Shown: positions 24,991 through 32,502 of the stretch, piece by piece | Position numbering within the stretch: position 1 is the stretch's first letter | Layout of the letters: each line of letters begins with the position of its first letter | IMG/VR virus record: IMGVR_UViG_3300006854_000001 | Location: 62,001 to 126,000 of that record | Length of the DNA stretch: 64,000 nucleotides | Origin: a virus | Direction: 5' to 3' (one strand) | Notes under the pieces: generated by a model | Told to the model about the DNA's origin: nothing | Databases searched by the model: none | What the model saw: only the letters and a program-made list of their open reading frames with translations | Translations under genes and position numbers: made by a program

Positions 24991-25221
24991 CTACCTGGCG
25001 AGCTCCCGCAAGATCGCTGCGTCTTCGGTCATGACCTCGTCGAGCATCCGCAAGAACACCTCTCGCGAAGGGCGACTGTCCGGACGCTCCAACACGATTC
25101 GGTCACTGTCAAAGCGCAGACTGAGCTCAGCGCCTTCGGGAACACCGATCGCTTTCAGGACCTGCGGCGGAATCGCGATGTATTGACTCCCACCGATCTT
25201 TCGCATCTTGATGTTTAACAT
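24991..25221 (-). CDS. AbrB/MazE-type antitoxin
   Basis: 76 residues from ATG 25221 (an upstream ATG at 25254 adds 11 unlikely residues). The swapped-hairpin pattern MRKIGGSQYIAIPPQVLKAI, GAELSLRFDSDRIVLERP is typical of SpoVT/AbrB DNA-binding domains; the C-terminal helix FLRMLDEVMTEDAAILREL would wrap the toxin. It precedes Doc with no gap. GTATAC at about 25231-25236 upstream could be part of an autoregulatory operator. Confidence 0.85.
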   Translation of the reverse strand: MLNIKMRKIGGSQYIAIPPQVLKAIGVPEGAELSLRFDSDRIVLERPDSRPSREVFLRMLDEVMTEDAAILRELAR

Positions 25222-25264
25222 TGTTCTACTTGTATACCCGATCGCGCACACCATCGCAAACCTC

Positions 25265-25555
25265 CTATGGCCAAAGCTCTAGCTCGAGGCGACGCCGCAG
25301 ATCTCGGATGCGAGCCCGCGCGAGCGCGTTCGGGGGACCGAGCCCGAGCCAGTCCTCGGTCGCGGTCAGATCGGCCACCATCGCCTCCCGCGCGGATCTT
25401 TTTGCCCCGAACGATCCAGCATCAAAACCCCTGTCAAAAAATCGCGCGAGCAGCGCTGCACGCGTTTTGGACCCCGGAACGGCGCGCAGTACGTCCGACC
25501 ACTCCAAAACGCTTCCTGCGAGCTCCCCGAAATTTTTCTCAGCATGATTCCCCAT
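25265..25555 (-). CDS. Unknown protein upstream of the toxin-antitoxin pair
   Basis: 96 residues, start MGNHAEKNFGELAGSVLEWS; a helical, charged end RARIRDLRRRLELELW. Same strand as the antitoxin and 43 nt before it. The opposite strand is also open but gives Arg/Pro-rich sequence. Not recognised. Confidence 0.55.
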   Translation of the reverse strand: MGNHAEKNFGELAGSVLEWSDVLRAVPGSKTRAALLARFFDRGFDAGSFGAKRSAREAMVADLTATEDWLGLGPPNALARARIRDLRRRLELELWP

Positions 25556-25716
25556 TCGTCGCTGTTTTACTGAACACCCATCCAGTAGTCAACGCTTTTT
25601 AGCCTGCTCATCGGGTGGTCAGATCTCGCCCCAGAACTGCTCACGCGCCAAGTAACATTTTCGCACCAAAATACCTTGCGCCTACATGGCGGGATCGCTT
25701 ACTGATCGCCGCCCGC
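25556..25716 (+). promoter_or_regulatory. Intergenic start of the replication operon
   Basis: 161 nt between a leftward gene and the rightward replication genes, locally AT-richer than its surroundings. It holds TACTGAACAC at 25568-25577, a 10-mer found again in the intergenic stretch at 41997-42006. I cannot define -35 and -10 boxes with confidence. An in-frame start at 25615 for the following gene would use part of this stretch. Confidence 0.35.
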
Positions 25717-25962
25717 ATGTCGCAGCATCCCGACGGTCCGCCGCCTGAAACCTCAGAAGATCCGCAAAAACCCATCCACATCAACCTCCGACTCGACCCG
25801 GTGCATTATGCCGCGCTCCAGCGCATCGCCGGCGGCGCGCACCTGAAGGATCAGCAGGTTTTACGGCATTTGATTCGGATTGCCGACCGATTCATGCAGG
25901 GCAAAGCGTCGCCGTTCGTGGACAAACTCGAGGGGATTTTCCCTCAGCGCAAGGCTGGGTGA
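25717..25962 (+). CDS. Ribbon-helix-helix-like regulator
   Basis: 81 residues from ATG 25717. The core INLRLDPVHYAALQRIAGG followed by QQVLRHLIRIADRFM fits a beta strand plus two helices of RHH DNA-binding proteins. Position in front of the replication genes suggests control of that operon. A longer start at 25615 would add a basic head. Confidence 0.58.
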   Translation: MSQHPDGPPPETSEDPQKPIHINLRLDPVHYAALQRIAGGAHLKDQQVLRHLIRIADRFMQGKASPFVDKLEGIFPQRKAG

Positions 25963-25966
25963 GCGC

Positions 25967-27034
25967 GTGGGCACCCTCCTCGACGAGCAATTTTGGCTCA
26001 GCCAAAAGGTCCACGAGCTCGGCCCCATCGGCATCGCCGTCTGGAGCTGCATCATCCAGGGCAAACACGCCGCCGCCATCAACCTGCCGGGCTTGTACAA
26101 CATTTCGGTTGAGGATGTGTTCTGGCAGCTCGGCGGCGACCTGATGGGCCCTGACCTCAAGCGCGAGGTCGAAAACGGTTTCTGGCTCATCGTGGACAAG
26201 GCAATGGCTGTCTACGACCCTGCCTCACGGCAGGTGCGGATCCCCAACGTCTGGAAATATGCCCAGACCCCCAACCCGAACCAAATCAGCGGCTGGAAGT
26301 CGGCGTTTCTGAAAGCGCCGAAATCTGACTTCAAATATCAGCACTTACCGACGCTCAGAAAGCTCGCCGAGCGCTGCACGAACGGCGGGGTGCAGATGTT
26401 CGATGCGAGATTTGGGCTGCTCGTCCCGGGCGATCCGAGGACTTACCGTCTCGGTGAAAAATGGAAGCTCGGGGAGGAGTTACCTCCAGGTGTGCAGCCT
26501 TGGCTGGATCCTACAGATCAGGATCTCTCAGATAAAAAAATAGATCATTTATTTTTTTCTAGGAGAGAGGATCCCAGATCTCGATCTCTTACTCTGACTG
26601 ATACTCTTACTCTTACTCTTAATGGGGGTTCCCGAAGGGTTTCGAAAGGGTTCGAGAAGGGTTCCCCGGGGGTCGATGATGATAATGAGGAGGATGGGGG
26701 GTACGAAGATACCCGGGAAGGGTTCGGGAACCCTTCCGAAAGGGTTTCGAAAGGGTTCGAGAAGGGTTCTGGAACAGTTCGGGAAGGGTTTCCGAATCCC
26801 GACGTAGGAGCAGTGGATGACCGACGAGACCGATCTGTCACACCTCAGCGATCCGACCGAGAGTCCGGCCCAGCGCCCCGACGCGAGTCCCCTTCGCGAC
26901 CTCCCGGCGAGCCTTCGCCTCCGTTGGGAGTCGGTGGAGGGACCGTTTTTGAGGGAGCTGGAGGCGGAGGGTGGGCAGATGTGGTTGAGCTCCCGGTGCC
27001 CGATGGTCGCCCGAGTACTCGGAAGCGACAGTAG
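25967..27034 (+). CDS. Putative replication initiator (lambda O-like in layout)
   Basis: 355 residues from GTG 25967, 4 nt after the preceding stop. The first 120 residues look like a winged-helix replisome-organiser head: FWLSQKVHELGPIGIAVWSC, NISVEDVFWQLGGDL and a partner-like stretch IPNVWKYAQTPNPNQISGWK. From about residue 185 the protein becomes low complexity because it reads through an AT-rich tract and a DNA iteron array (VSKGFEKGS twice). The tail overlaps the loader-like gene by 218 nt in another frame. Initiator role is inferred from the layout. Confidence 0.6.
   Translation: MGTLLDEQFWLSQKVHELGPIGIAVWSCIIQGKHAAAINLPGLYNISVEDVFWQLGGDLMGPDLKREVENGFWLIVDKAMAVYDPASRQVRIPNVWKYAQTPNPNQISGWKSAFLKAPKSDFKYQHLPTLRKLAERCTNGGVQMFDARFGLLVPGDPRTYRLGEKWKLGEELPPGVQPWLDPTDQDLSDKKIDHLFFSRREDPRSRSLTLTDTLTLTLNGGSRRVSKGFEKGSPGVDDDNEEDGGYEDTREGFGNPSERVSKGFEKGSGTVREGFPNPDVGAVDDRRDRSVTPQRSDRESGPAPRRESPSRPPGEPSPPLGVGGGTVFEGAGGGGWADVVELPVPDGRPSTRKRQ
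26530..26800 (+). repeat. Candidate replication origin: AT-rich tract plus 11-bp-phased iterons
   Basis: An almost pure A/T stretch at 26532-26559; four TACTCT hexamers (26590, 26602, 26608, 26614); then iterons AAGGGTT(T)C at 26635, 26646, 26657 and again at 26718, 26740, 26751, 26762 and 26784, an inverted copy at 26728-26735 and a degenerate one at 26773. Direct copies within each block are 11 nt (or 22 nt) apart, one helical turn, not a codon multiple. A 30-nt block is repeated exactly at 26635-26664 and 26740-26769. Compare lambda ori, which lies inside gene O. Confidence 0.75.
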
Positions 27035-27755
27035 CGTGACAGCGGAATCGCTACCTGGTCTCCTGCGCAGTGAGACGCGAGCCTTTTGGCTCGGCGTCGA
27101 AGCGCGGCTCAGCGAGTGCGCGCGCTGTCCGAAGGAGGGCGCCGCGTGCGCAGAGACGGCGAGCCCGACGTTTAAAGCTGGCGCGCTCGTGCGTTTGCGC
27201 ATCCACGGCGAGGTCGCGCAAACAGAGATGAAGCCCTGCGAACGGTTTGGCGAATTTCGCATGGCGCGGCGCATGGCGAGCCTGGGAGTCGATGCGCGCC
27301 TCACGCGAGTGTCGCGGGCGAAGCTGAAGAAGCCGCCGCACATCGTGGAAGCGCTCGATGCCTTTTTGGATCAGGGCACGCGGCGCGATCCGCCGAGGGG
27401 TGTGCAGCTGTGCATCGAGGGCGAGTTTGCTCGCGAGTACGGCGTCGCCCTACTCCGCTCGGTTGCCGAGCGTTACTCAAACCACCCCCTCCGCTCCGTG
27501 CACGCTCCGACGCTGCTCCGCGATGTCAAGAACGCCATGACCGTGAAGGAAGAGTCGCCGATGAAGGCGCTGCTCGAGGTGAGCGTCTTGGTGATCGATG
27601 GCGTCGATGCGGAGGTGATGGGGGATAAGTGGTTTAGGAAAGAATTGGTTTGGCTCTACGAGCGGCGGCGAGATCAGGGTCTCGCGAGCGTTGTGACGAG
27701 CAGCGTTGCGCGGACCGGGGAAGCTTTCGTCGGCGCGCGCGTACTCAAGGTTTGA
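26817..27755 (+). CDS. Helicase-loader-like protein without a P-loop
   Basis: 312 residues from ATG 26817. N-terminal helical and cysteine-bearing part (SECARCPKEGAACAETAS, zinc-like as in DnaC/DnaI heads), then an AAA+-like core with GVQLCIEGEFAREYGVALL where a Walker A GxxGxGKT would be expected, and VLVIDGVDA as a Walker B-like strand. The lack of GKT means it probably cannot hydrolyse ATP. Next to the initiator with origin, it recalls the O-P pair of lambda. Starts at 26977 would avoid most of the overlap. Confidence 0.55.
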   Translation: MTDETDLSHLSDPTESPAQRPDASPLRDLPASLRLRWESVEGPFLRELEAEGGQMWLSSRCPMVARVLGSDSSVTAESLPGLLRSETRAFWLGVEARLSECARCPKEGAACAETASPTFKAGALVRLRIHGEVAQTEMKPCERFGEFRMARRMASLGVDARLTRVSRAKLKKPPHIVEALDAFLDQGTRRDPPRGVQLCIEGEFAREYGVALLRSVAERYSNHPLRSVHAPTLLRDVKNAMTVKEESPMKALLEVSVLVIDGVDAEVMGDKWFRKELVWLYERRRDQGLASVVTSSVARTGEAFVGARVLKV

Positions 27756-27758
27756 ATC

Positions 27759-28130
27759 ATGAATAAGAAAGAGAATTCGACGGGCTTCACTCTCACTGAG
27801 TTAGCGATCGTTGTTGCGATGACCGGGATATTGGCCGCGCTGGGGGTGGGCTTGGTTAAGCACATGATGGGTCAGCGCGCCGATTCGGAAGTCACGACTG
27901 GTCCAGACGGTAAGCCAGCGCTGCTCATTTCATGCCGCGAATCGGCCGATTGCATCCGTGATGCAGCGAAGAGTTGCCCGCGTGGATATTCGCTCGTGTC
28001 GCAACAGCAGGAGAAGGGGTCGCAGACGGTGTTCGTGGGGGACGGAGACGCGCCATTGATTCCGATGACGAACCAGACCTGGGAAGGCTCAATGCTGATC
28101 CGCTGCAGAGGGCAAGGAGCAAGTCCATGA
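27759..28130 (+). CDS. Type IV prepilin-like protein
   Basis: 123 residues. The first 33 are a class-III prepilin signal: short basic leader MNKKENST, cleavage after Gly9, then FTLTELAIVVAMTGILAALG with Phe+1 and Glu+5. A small soluble domain follows with four cysteines (ISCRESADCIRDAAKSCP and a C-terminal IRCRG). Pilin processing (PilD) and assembly would come from the host. It lies 3 nt after the loader gene, inside the viral operon. Pilin-like genes are unusual for a phage. Confidence 0.8.
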   Translation: MNKKENSTGFTLTELAIVVAMTGILAALGVGLVKHMMGQRADSEVTTGPDGKPALLISCRESADCIRDAAKSCPRGYSLVSQQQEKGSQTVFVGDGDAPLIPMTNQTWEGSMLIRCRGQGASP

Positions 28131-28543
28131 CCGACAATACCGAGTCCGAACTCGAGCAGGAGCTCATCGAGGCCGCCCTGAACTGGCGGAGCGCCCGGCT
28201 CTACCGCGTGGCCATGCAGGGTTCGCCGCACGGTATGCAGGCTGAAGAACGCTTCCTGGATGCTGAGCTCGAATTGATGCACACGACTAGTCGGGTGGTG
28301 GCGTTTCGTGCCCAAGCACCGCTCGGTGACTTGATCGATCGCTCGTCACTCGGTACGCCCGAAGCGAAAGCGATCCGAGAAGAGGCAGATCCGGAGATCG
28401 TGAAGCAGACGCTGCGGCGAGCGGATGAGCTCGATGCCGATGCCGCTTGGGAAGAATGCTGCTGCAAAAAGGAGGTCGCGTACTTCGATCCGCTCTGTCG
28501 GTTGAACTTCAAAGCAGGCTTCATGAAAGCGAGGGGCCATTGA
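28127..28543 (+). CDS. Unknown helical protein
   Basis: 138 residues from ATG 28127 overlapping the prepilin-like stop. Helical and acidic, with WEECCCKKEVAYFDPLCRL near the end (four cysteines). No family recognised. Confidence 0.55.
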   Translation: MTDNTESELEQELIEAALNWRSARLYRVAMQGSPHGMQAEERFLDAELELMHTTSRVVAFRAQAPLGDLIDRSSLGTPEAKAIREEADPEIVKQTLRRADELDADAAWEECCCKKEVAYFDPLCRLNFKAGFMKARGH

Positions 28544-28812
28544 ACCCCGAACTCTTCAAACCAGGCATCTACGAGGACTACAAGGGCGACCGATACTTCG
28601 CTCTCCACCTCGCTCACCACCACGAAACGGGCGAGCTCTTCGTCGTCTACGTGTGCCCGATTCATGGCACGATCTCGATGCGCGAGTGGGCGACGCCGGG
28701 GAAGGACTCGTGGACGGATGAGATATCGGTCGTCAGGGAGACGAGCGAAGATTACGGCATGTGCTTGCGCACGGTCGCCCCACGCTTCCGCTACCTGAGG
28801 CCTGCGGTCTGA
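28540..28812 (+). CDS. DUF1653-like small protein
   Basis: 90 residues from TTG 28540 (TTGA overlap with the previous stop; no ATG is suitably placed). FKPGIYEDYKGDRYFALHLA then HHETGELFVVYVCPIHGTIS follows the G-x-Y-x-x-Y-K-G ... H-x-E-T-x-E pattern of DUF1653. Function of the family is unknown. Confidence 0.65.
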   Translation: MNPELFKPGIYEDYKGDRYFALHLAHHHETGELFVVYVCPIHGTISMREWATPGKDSWTDEISVVRETSEDYGMCLRTVAPRFRYLRPAV

Positions 28813-29090
28813 TGGCTAGAGTCATTACCGACCACTGGATCGAGTGCGGCACACGCACGGGTCTCGTACTGGATGAGCGATTCCGGGTGCTGCTCGTGAG
28901 CGTCTCCGCTGGCGGCGTGACGCTGACCGTGCAGGAGGATGAAGAGCATCCGAAGAGGGAGTTTGGGTTTCATGTGATCCAGGCGCCTTGCCGACTCGAT
29001 CCAGACTCGAAGATGTGGCTGGTCGGGAGCGCCATGGGTGTGATGGGATCGCTGCATGCGTTTTACGAGTGCACGCCGGAGGACAAGTAA
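28812..29090 (+). CDS. Unknown small beta-rich protein
   Basis: 92 residues, start MARVITDHWIECGTRTGLVL, strands FRVLLVSVSAGGVTLTVQED. One-base overlap with both neighbours' stop/start. No family recognised. Confidence 0.55.
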   Translation: MARVITDHWIECGTRTGLVLDERFRVLLVSVSAGGVTLTVQEDEEHPKREFGFHVIQAPCRLDPDSKMWLVGSAMGVMGSLHAFYECTPEDK

Positions 29091-29359
29091 TGGCGGCGTG
29101 CGCTGATCCGACGAAGCCGTGGTTTGGGATTGATTTCCTGACCTGGCGGCCGCCACCGATACCAGTCCAGTACTGCGAATGCTGCGGCTTCCTGGATGAC
29201 GAATGGATGGGCGTGCTCGCGCTTCCGGTCTTCGTGAAGAGCGAGTGTCGCCTCTGGCCGTTTACGGTGTGCGCAGATTGCCAGACGCTACCGGGTGCGT
29301 ACCTGCGCGCGAGCGCGGACGTTTACTTTTCGATCCTGCTCGGGAGATGCGTGACCTGA
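29090..29359 (+). CDS. Small zinc-site protein
   Basis: 89 residues from ATG 29090. YCECCGFLDDEW and VCADCQTLPGAYLR form a four-cysteine site. Function unknown. Confidence 0.55.
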   Translation: MAACADPTKPWFGIDFLTWRPPPIPVQYCECCGFLDDEWMGVLALPVFVKSECRLWPFTVCADCQTLPGAYLRASADVYFSILLGRCVT

Positions 29360-29544
29360 TGGCTCCCCGTCTACGCCGCGAGTCCTGGCGCAAACCCCAC
29401 ACGCTCCGTGAGCACCTCCGCTATTGGCGGGTGAAGCGGAAATGGGTCACCGGGCGCGTCGACTGGCTGTCGAAGCACGCGCACGATTCGGATTGGCCGG
29501 TCGTCGGTAACCGCGTGCATCCCCACCCCCGGAACCGGACCTGA
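29359..29544 (+). CDS. Unknown basic small protein
   Basis: 61 residues from ATG 29359, with an alternative at 29347. Very basic and tryptophan-rich (LRRESWRKPHTLREHLRYW). Overlaps the stop of its neighbour by one base. No family recognised. Confidence 0.5.
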   Translation: MAPRLRRESWRKPHTLREHLRYWRVKRKWVTGRVDWLSKHAHDSDWPVVGNRVHPHPRNRT

Positions 29545-29816
29545 TGCGCACAACCTGTCTCCTCTGCGACGCCCCCGTCATCCGCCCGGGGAATATCGCT
29601 CATTCGAAAGAGTGGCTGCTCTGCCCGGGCTGTCGAAGCGATCTCCAGGTCAAGGTCAACTATGCCTGCAAGCGCCTCGAGCTCGAGATGGTGAACGGCC
29701 CGCGGCGCGCCGTGAAGCCCCAGCCCTGGTACATTCCGGATCCGCGCTACGTGGTGTGTTTCTGCGTGGGGGCGGCGATGGTGCTCGCGGCTCATTGGAT
29801 GGGATGGTGGAAGTGA
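29544..29816 (+). CDS. Zinc-ribbon protein with C-terminal membrane segment
   Basis: 90 residues. TTCLLCDAPVIRPG and LLCPGCRSDLQ give a cytoplasmic zinc ribbon; the end CFCVGAAMVLAAHWMGWW is a membrane helix. Tail-anchored ribbon of unknown function. Confidence 0.58.
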   Translation: MRTTCLLCDAPVIRPGNIAHSKEWLLCPGCRSDLQVKVNYACKRLELEMVNGPRRAVKPQPWYIPDPRYVVCFCVGAAMVLAAHWMGWWK

Positions 29817-30097
29817 TGACGATGATCCAGAGGATGATGATGGGTGCGTTGGCGTTGGCGGCATTGGTGTGTGGCGTGGGCGTGCCGCTGATGGCGCTGA
29901 TGCGCGACGCGCGCGCCGATCCGAAGTCGGGCCTCTGGCAAGAGGCGGTGACGCAGGCCGATGGCGTCACGGTACGCGTCTTCCGCGACACGACCGGAGG
30001 GAACTTCAACGTGTGCTACGTCGCGAGCAATCGCACGAACAACATCCCGGGCTCAGTAGCGGTCGCGATCTCGTGTGTGCCGGAGCGGAAACCGTGA
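29816..30097 (+). CDS. Small exported or membrane-anchored protein
   Basis: 93 residues from ATG 29816. An N-terminal hydrophobic segment (MMMGALALAALVCGVGVPLM) then ARADPKSG, which could be a signal-peptidase site, and a soluble beta-rich part with two cysteines. Periplasmic location likely. Confidence 0.55.
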   Translation: MTMIQRMMMGALALAALVCGVGVPLMALMRDARADPKSGLWQEAVTQADGVTVRVFRDTTGGNFNVCYVASNRTNNIPGSVAVAISCVPERKP

Positions 30098-30408
30098 GCG
30101 CGACGGGCGAGTTTATGTGGGATGCCGGTCTGCTCGTGATCGCAGTGGCGATTCGATGTAGGGGTCGCTCGTGGCCACTGTGCTTCACGCCCGGCGTATT
30201 GTTTTTTCTGTCGGACACGCCGCTCCTCTCGGGACGCCCGCCGAGCCTGGTGGTTCGTGGCCTGGCATGCGCATCGTATGTCTGGATCATGTACTTCTAC
30301 CCGGATGACGATCGCTGGAAGAAGCTCTGGGGCAAGATCCAGAGTGCGGGGCTGACGGCCGTGAGCGCCGCGCGGTTTCAGCAGCAAGTGAAGGAGGCTC
30401 GATCGTGA
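30094..30408 (+). CDS. Small membrane protein
   Basis: 104 residues from GTG 30094 (GTGA). Two to three hydrophobic segments (GLLVIAVAIR, LCFTPGVLFFLS, LACASYVWIMYFY) and an amphipathic tail. Function unknown. Confidence 0.52.
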   Translation: MSATGEFMWDAGLLVIAVAIRCRGRSWPLCFTPGVLFFLSDTPLLSGRPPSLVVRGLACASYVWIMYFYPDDDRWKKLWGKIQSAGLTAVSAARFQQQVKEARS

Positions 30409-30899
30409 CTGACTTTCAGTGGGAGATGCCGAGAATTTTCACACGCCTGAAGCCCGAGGTGCGCCATGCCCTCGGGGTGATTCTGAGCGCGATCTTCGAG
30501 GAGCCGGTTGCTCCAGCGCGCGCTGCGGAAGAAGCGCGTCACACGCAGGCACAACGCGAGCGCATTCGCCGAGCAGAGCGCGGTGCCCGGACCCGCCGCC
30601 GGAACGCCAAAAAGAAAAAGAAAGGATTGGGTGGAGTGAAGAAGAAGCGTCCGGTGAAGCCGGACGGTGACGGCGTATCGAAGTCGCGCTGCCGCGCCGT
30701 CAGTTTCACTGGTGAGCGCTGCACGCGGCCCGAGAGCCACCCCGGGAAGCACGAGGCGAAATCGGGGCATTGGCTCTCGCCGATTCGCCATCGATGCCAC
30801 TATCAAATAGCAAGGCGGCGGTGCTTGCTGCTCCAGGGACACGCTGGCGAGCATGCGCTCGAAGAGCGCCTCGCAACCAAAGGATCGAAACGCAAATGA
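30405..30899 (+). CDS. Basic protein with repeated Cys/His motif
   Basis: 164 residues from GTG 30405. A very basic middle (RTRRRNAKKKKKGLGG) followed by two copies of a C...C...H-x2-H motif: SRCRAVSFTGERCTRPESH, GKHE and HRCHYQIARRRCLLLQGH, GEHA. Likely nucleic-acid binding with two zinc sites. No named family. Confidence 0.6.
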   Translation: MTDFQWEMPRIFTRLKPEVRHALGVILSAIFEEPVAPARAAEEARHTQAQRERIRRAERGARTRRRNAKKKKKGLGGVKKKRPVKPDGDGVSKSRCRAVSFTGERCTRPESHPGKHEAKSGHWLSPIRHRCHYQIARRRCLLLQGHAGEHALEERLATKGSKRK

Positions 30900-31450
30900 G
30901 GATCGCTATCGCAGGAGCGAGCGGCACTGGCAAGACAACGCTCGCTCGCGCCATCTCCGAAAAGTACAACATCCCCCTCAACCCCATCGGTGCGCGCTCG
31001 GTCGCGCTCGAGATGGGCTTCGACAACCCCTACGACGTGGACAAGGCCGGCAAGCGCGTAGAGTTTCAGAAGCGCCTCTTCGAAGCGAAGCGAGACTGGG
31101 AGCTCGCGCACGAAGACTTCGTGACCGATCGGAGTTACCTCGACAACCTGACCTACTGCGCGCTGCACATGGCGTCCGATCTGGAGCAGGGGGCGATCGA
31201 CACGTTTACTGCGGCGATGCGCCGGTACGACTTGCTCTTCTGGCTCCCGAGTGTTCACAACCAGCGGTTGGACGATGGGATCCGGCAAACGAATACCGAG
31301 TACCATCGGATGTACGAGCTCATCCTGTGGCAGCTGGTGCTTCGGGCAGACCAAGTTGGGGATCTCGGGATCGTGCGCCAACCTGGCGGCTCGCTGGAGA
31401 CGCGGCTGGAGAGCGCCTTCGAAGACATCCAAGAGATCTGTGGGCGATGA
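30896..31450 (+). CDS. P-loop kinase-like protein (AAA_28 type)
   Basis: 184 residues. Walker A GASGTGKTTLARAIS at residues 6-20, ITDRS-like VTDRSYLDNLTY at the Walker B position and a lid region RQTNTEYHRMYELI. This layout is that of nicotinamide-riboside-kinase or deoxynucleoside-kinase-like phage enzymes. Probable role in NAD or nucleotide supply; substrate not determinable from sequence. Confidence 0.78.
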   Translation: MRIAIAGASGTGKTTLARAISEKYNIPLNPIGARSVALEMGFDNPYDVDKAGKRVEFQKRLFEAKRDWELAHEDFVTDRSYLDNLTYCALHMASDLEQGAIDTFTAAMRRYDLLFWLPSVHNQRLDDGIRQTNTEYHRMYELILWQLVLRADQVGDLGIVRQPGGSLETRLESAFEDIQEICGR

Positions 31451-31521
31451 CCCCCGCTGACGCCGTCGCGCTCCCCATCGGCATCGGGCTCCTGTATTGG
31501 CTTTGGAAACGCCAACGATGA
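31447..31521 (+). CDS. 24-residue membrane peptide (tentative)
   Basis: ATG 31447 overlaps the kinase stop and the reading frame ends with an overlap into the next ATG at 31518. The peptide TPADAVALPIGIGLLYWLWK is one membrane helix with a basic end. Precise 4-nt overlaps on both sides argue for a real gene despite the size. Confidence 0.45.
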   Translation: MTPADAVALPIGIGLLYWLWKRQR

Positions 31522-31799
31522 CCGATCTCTCTGTCACCCACCCGCACGCTTACGCGCTCATGACCGCGGCCTGCTGGGCCGTGCCCGTGCTCGCGCTCGC
31601 GTGGGGAGCCTTCCGCCTGCGTCGTGCGCTCCGCTGCCCGTGTGACGCGCGCTGCGGGCTGCTCGGTCCGACGGTGTGGAAAACCTACCGCTGCACGCGC
31701 CCGCGCCGCCACCTCGGCCACCACCGCTCGGCGAGCTTCGAGTGGGTGGACGACGAAATCGTGATCAAACAGGGGAAGGATCCTTCCCCGAGCGCGTAA
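31518..31799 (+). CDS. Membrane-anchored Cys/His protein
   Basis: 93 residues from ATG 31518. Membrane helix ALMTAACWAVPVLALAWGAF, then LRCPCDARCGLL and YRCTRPRRHLGHHRS, a cysteine/histidine site resembling the motif in the 30405 product. Function unknown. Confidence 0.57.
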   Translation: MTDLSVTHPHAYALMTAACWAVPVLALAWGAFRLRRALRCPCDARCGLLGPTVWKTYRCTRPRRHLGHHRSASFEWVDDEIVIKQGKDPSPSA

Positions 31800-31838
31800 G
31801 ACACTGTGACCCTCCACTCAATCCCAGGAGACTCCCTC

Positions 31839-32198
31839 ATGCCAAAAATCAGCACCGCCCTGTCCGACATCATCAAGCGCAGCTTCTTCCGCTCCCGCGA
31901 GCACCTCGAGAGCCTCGCCCCCGAGCAACTCGAGCCGCACGCCCGTACGCTGGCCCTCCTGAGCTACGAAGTCGCCCGTACGCTCGGCATCCCTGCCGTG
32001 CGGAGCATCGCCGAGGACATCCCGGCGCAATATCACATCGCCGACACCCTCCGGAACCTCACCTCCATCATCGACTTCGATCTGACCGCGATCGAGCTGA
32101 CGGGCGATCCCGAGGAGGTCGTGCTGGCGTCCAAAGATCTCCTCGAAGGCGTGCAGACCATCCCGCTCCCGTCAGCGCCGCCAGCGAAGGCGGGGTGA
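31839..32198 (+). CDS. Unknown helical protein
   Basis: 119 residues from ATG 31839, chosen because CAGGAG lies 8 nt upstream, one of the few clear ribosome sites in this arm; it also has a 39-nt gap before it, so it may begin a sub-operon. Helical throughout (FFRSREHLESLAPEQLEPHA). No family recognised. Confidence 0.6.
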   Translation: MPKISTALSDIIKRSFFRSREHLESLAPEQLEPHARTLALLSYEVARTLGIPAVRSIAEDIPAQYHIADTLRNLTSIIDFDLTAIELTGDPEEVVLASKDLLEGVQTIPLPSAPPAKAG

Positions 32199-32497
32199 TG
32201 GCGCCCGCGCCGCCGCCGATGATTCCGGTTGCCATCCTTGGAGCTGCCGCCAGTCACGGTTCCGTGACGACGCCGAGCTCTGTTGGGCAGTGCTCCGACC
32301 GAACAGCCGCAGAGGCGTATCACTGGATGGGGTTTGCCCTACTCGGGATAGTAGCGTGCGTCCTGTGGATCGGTATTCCGATCCACTGGTCCATCGAGCG
32401 CGGCCTTGGCGAAGAGTCGAAGTTGACCCGGAACCAAACGATCGTCTGGTACGTGGTGCCATTCTCAGCCGTAGTGACCTGGCTGCTGACGCGGTAG
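32198..32497 (+). CDS. Two-span membrane protein
   Basis: 99 residues. N-terminal Pro/Ala stretch, spans HWMGFALLGIVACVLWIGIP and TIVWYVVPFSAVVTWLL with a short charged loop. Function unknown. Confidence 0.55.
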   Translation: MAPAPPPMIPVAILGAAASHGSVTTPSSVGQCSDRTAAEAYHWMGFALLGIVACVLWIGIPIHWSIERGLGEESKLTRNQTIVWYVVPFSAVVTWLLTR

Positions 32498-32502
32498 ATC
32501 CG

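Noticed and set aside
25267-25602. Plus-strand frame opposite the 25265-25555 gene
   Set aside because: Arg/Pro/Ala-rich, no start site; the minus-strand product has normal composition and fits the orientation of the toxin-antitoxin island.
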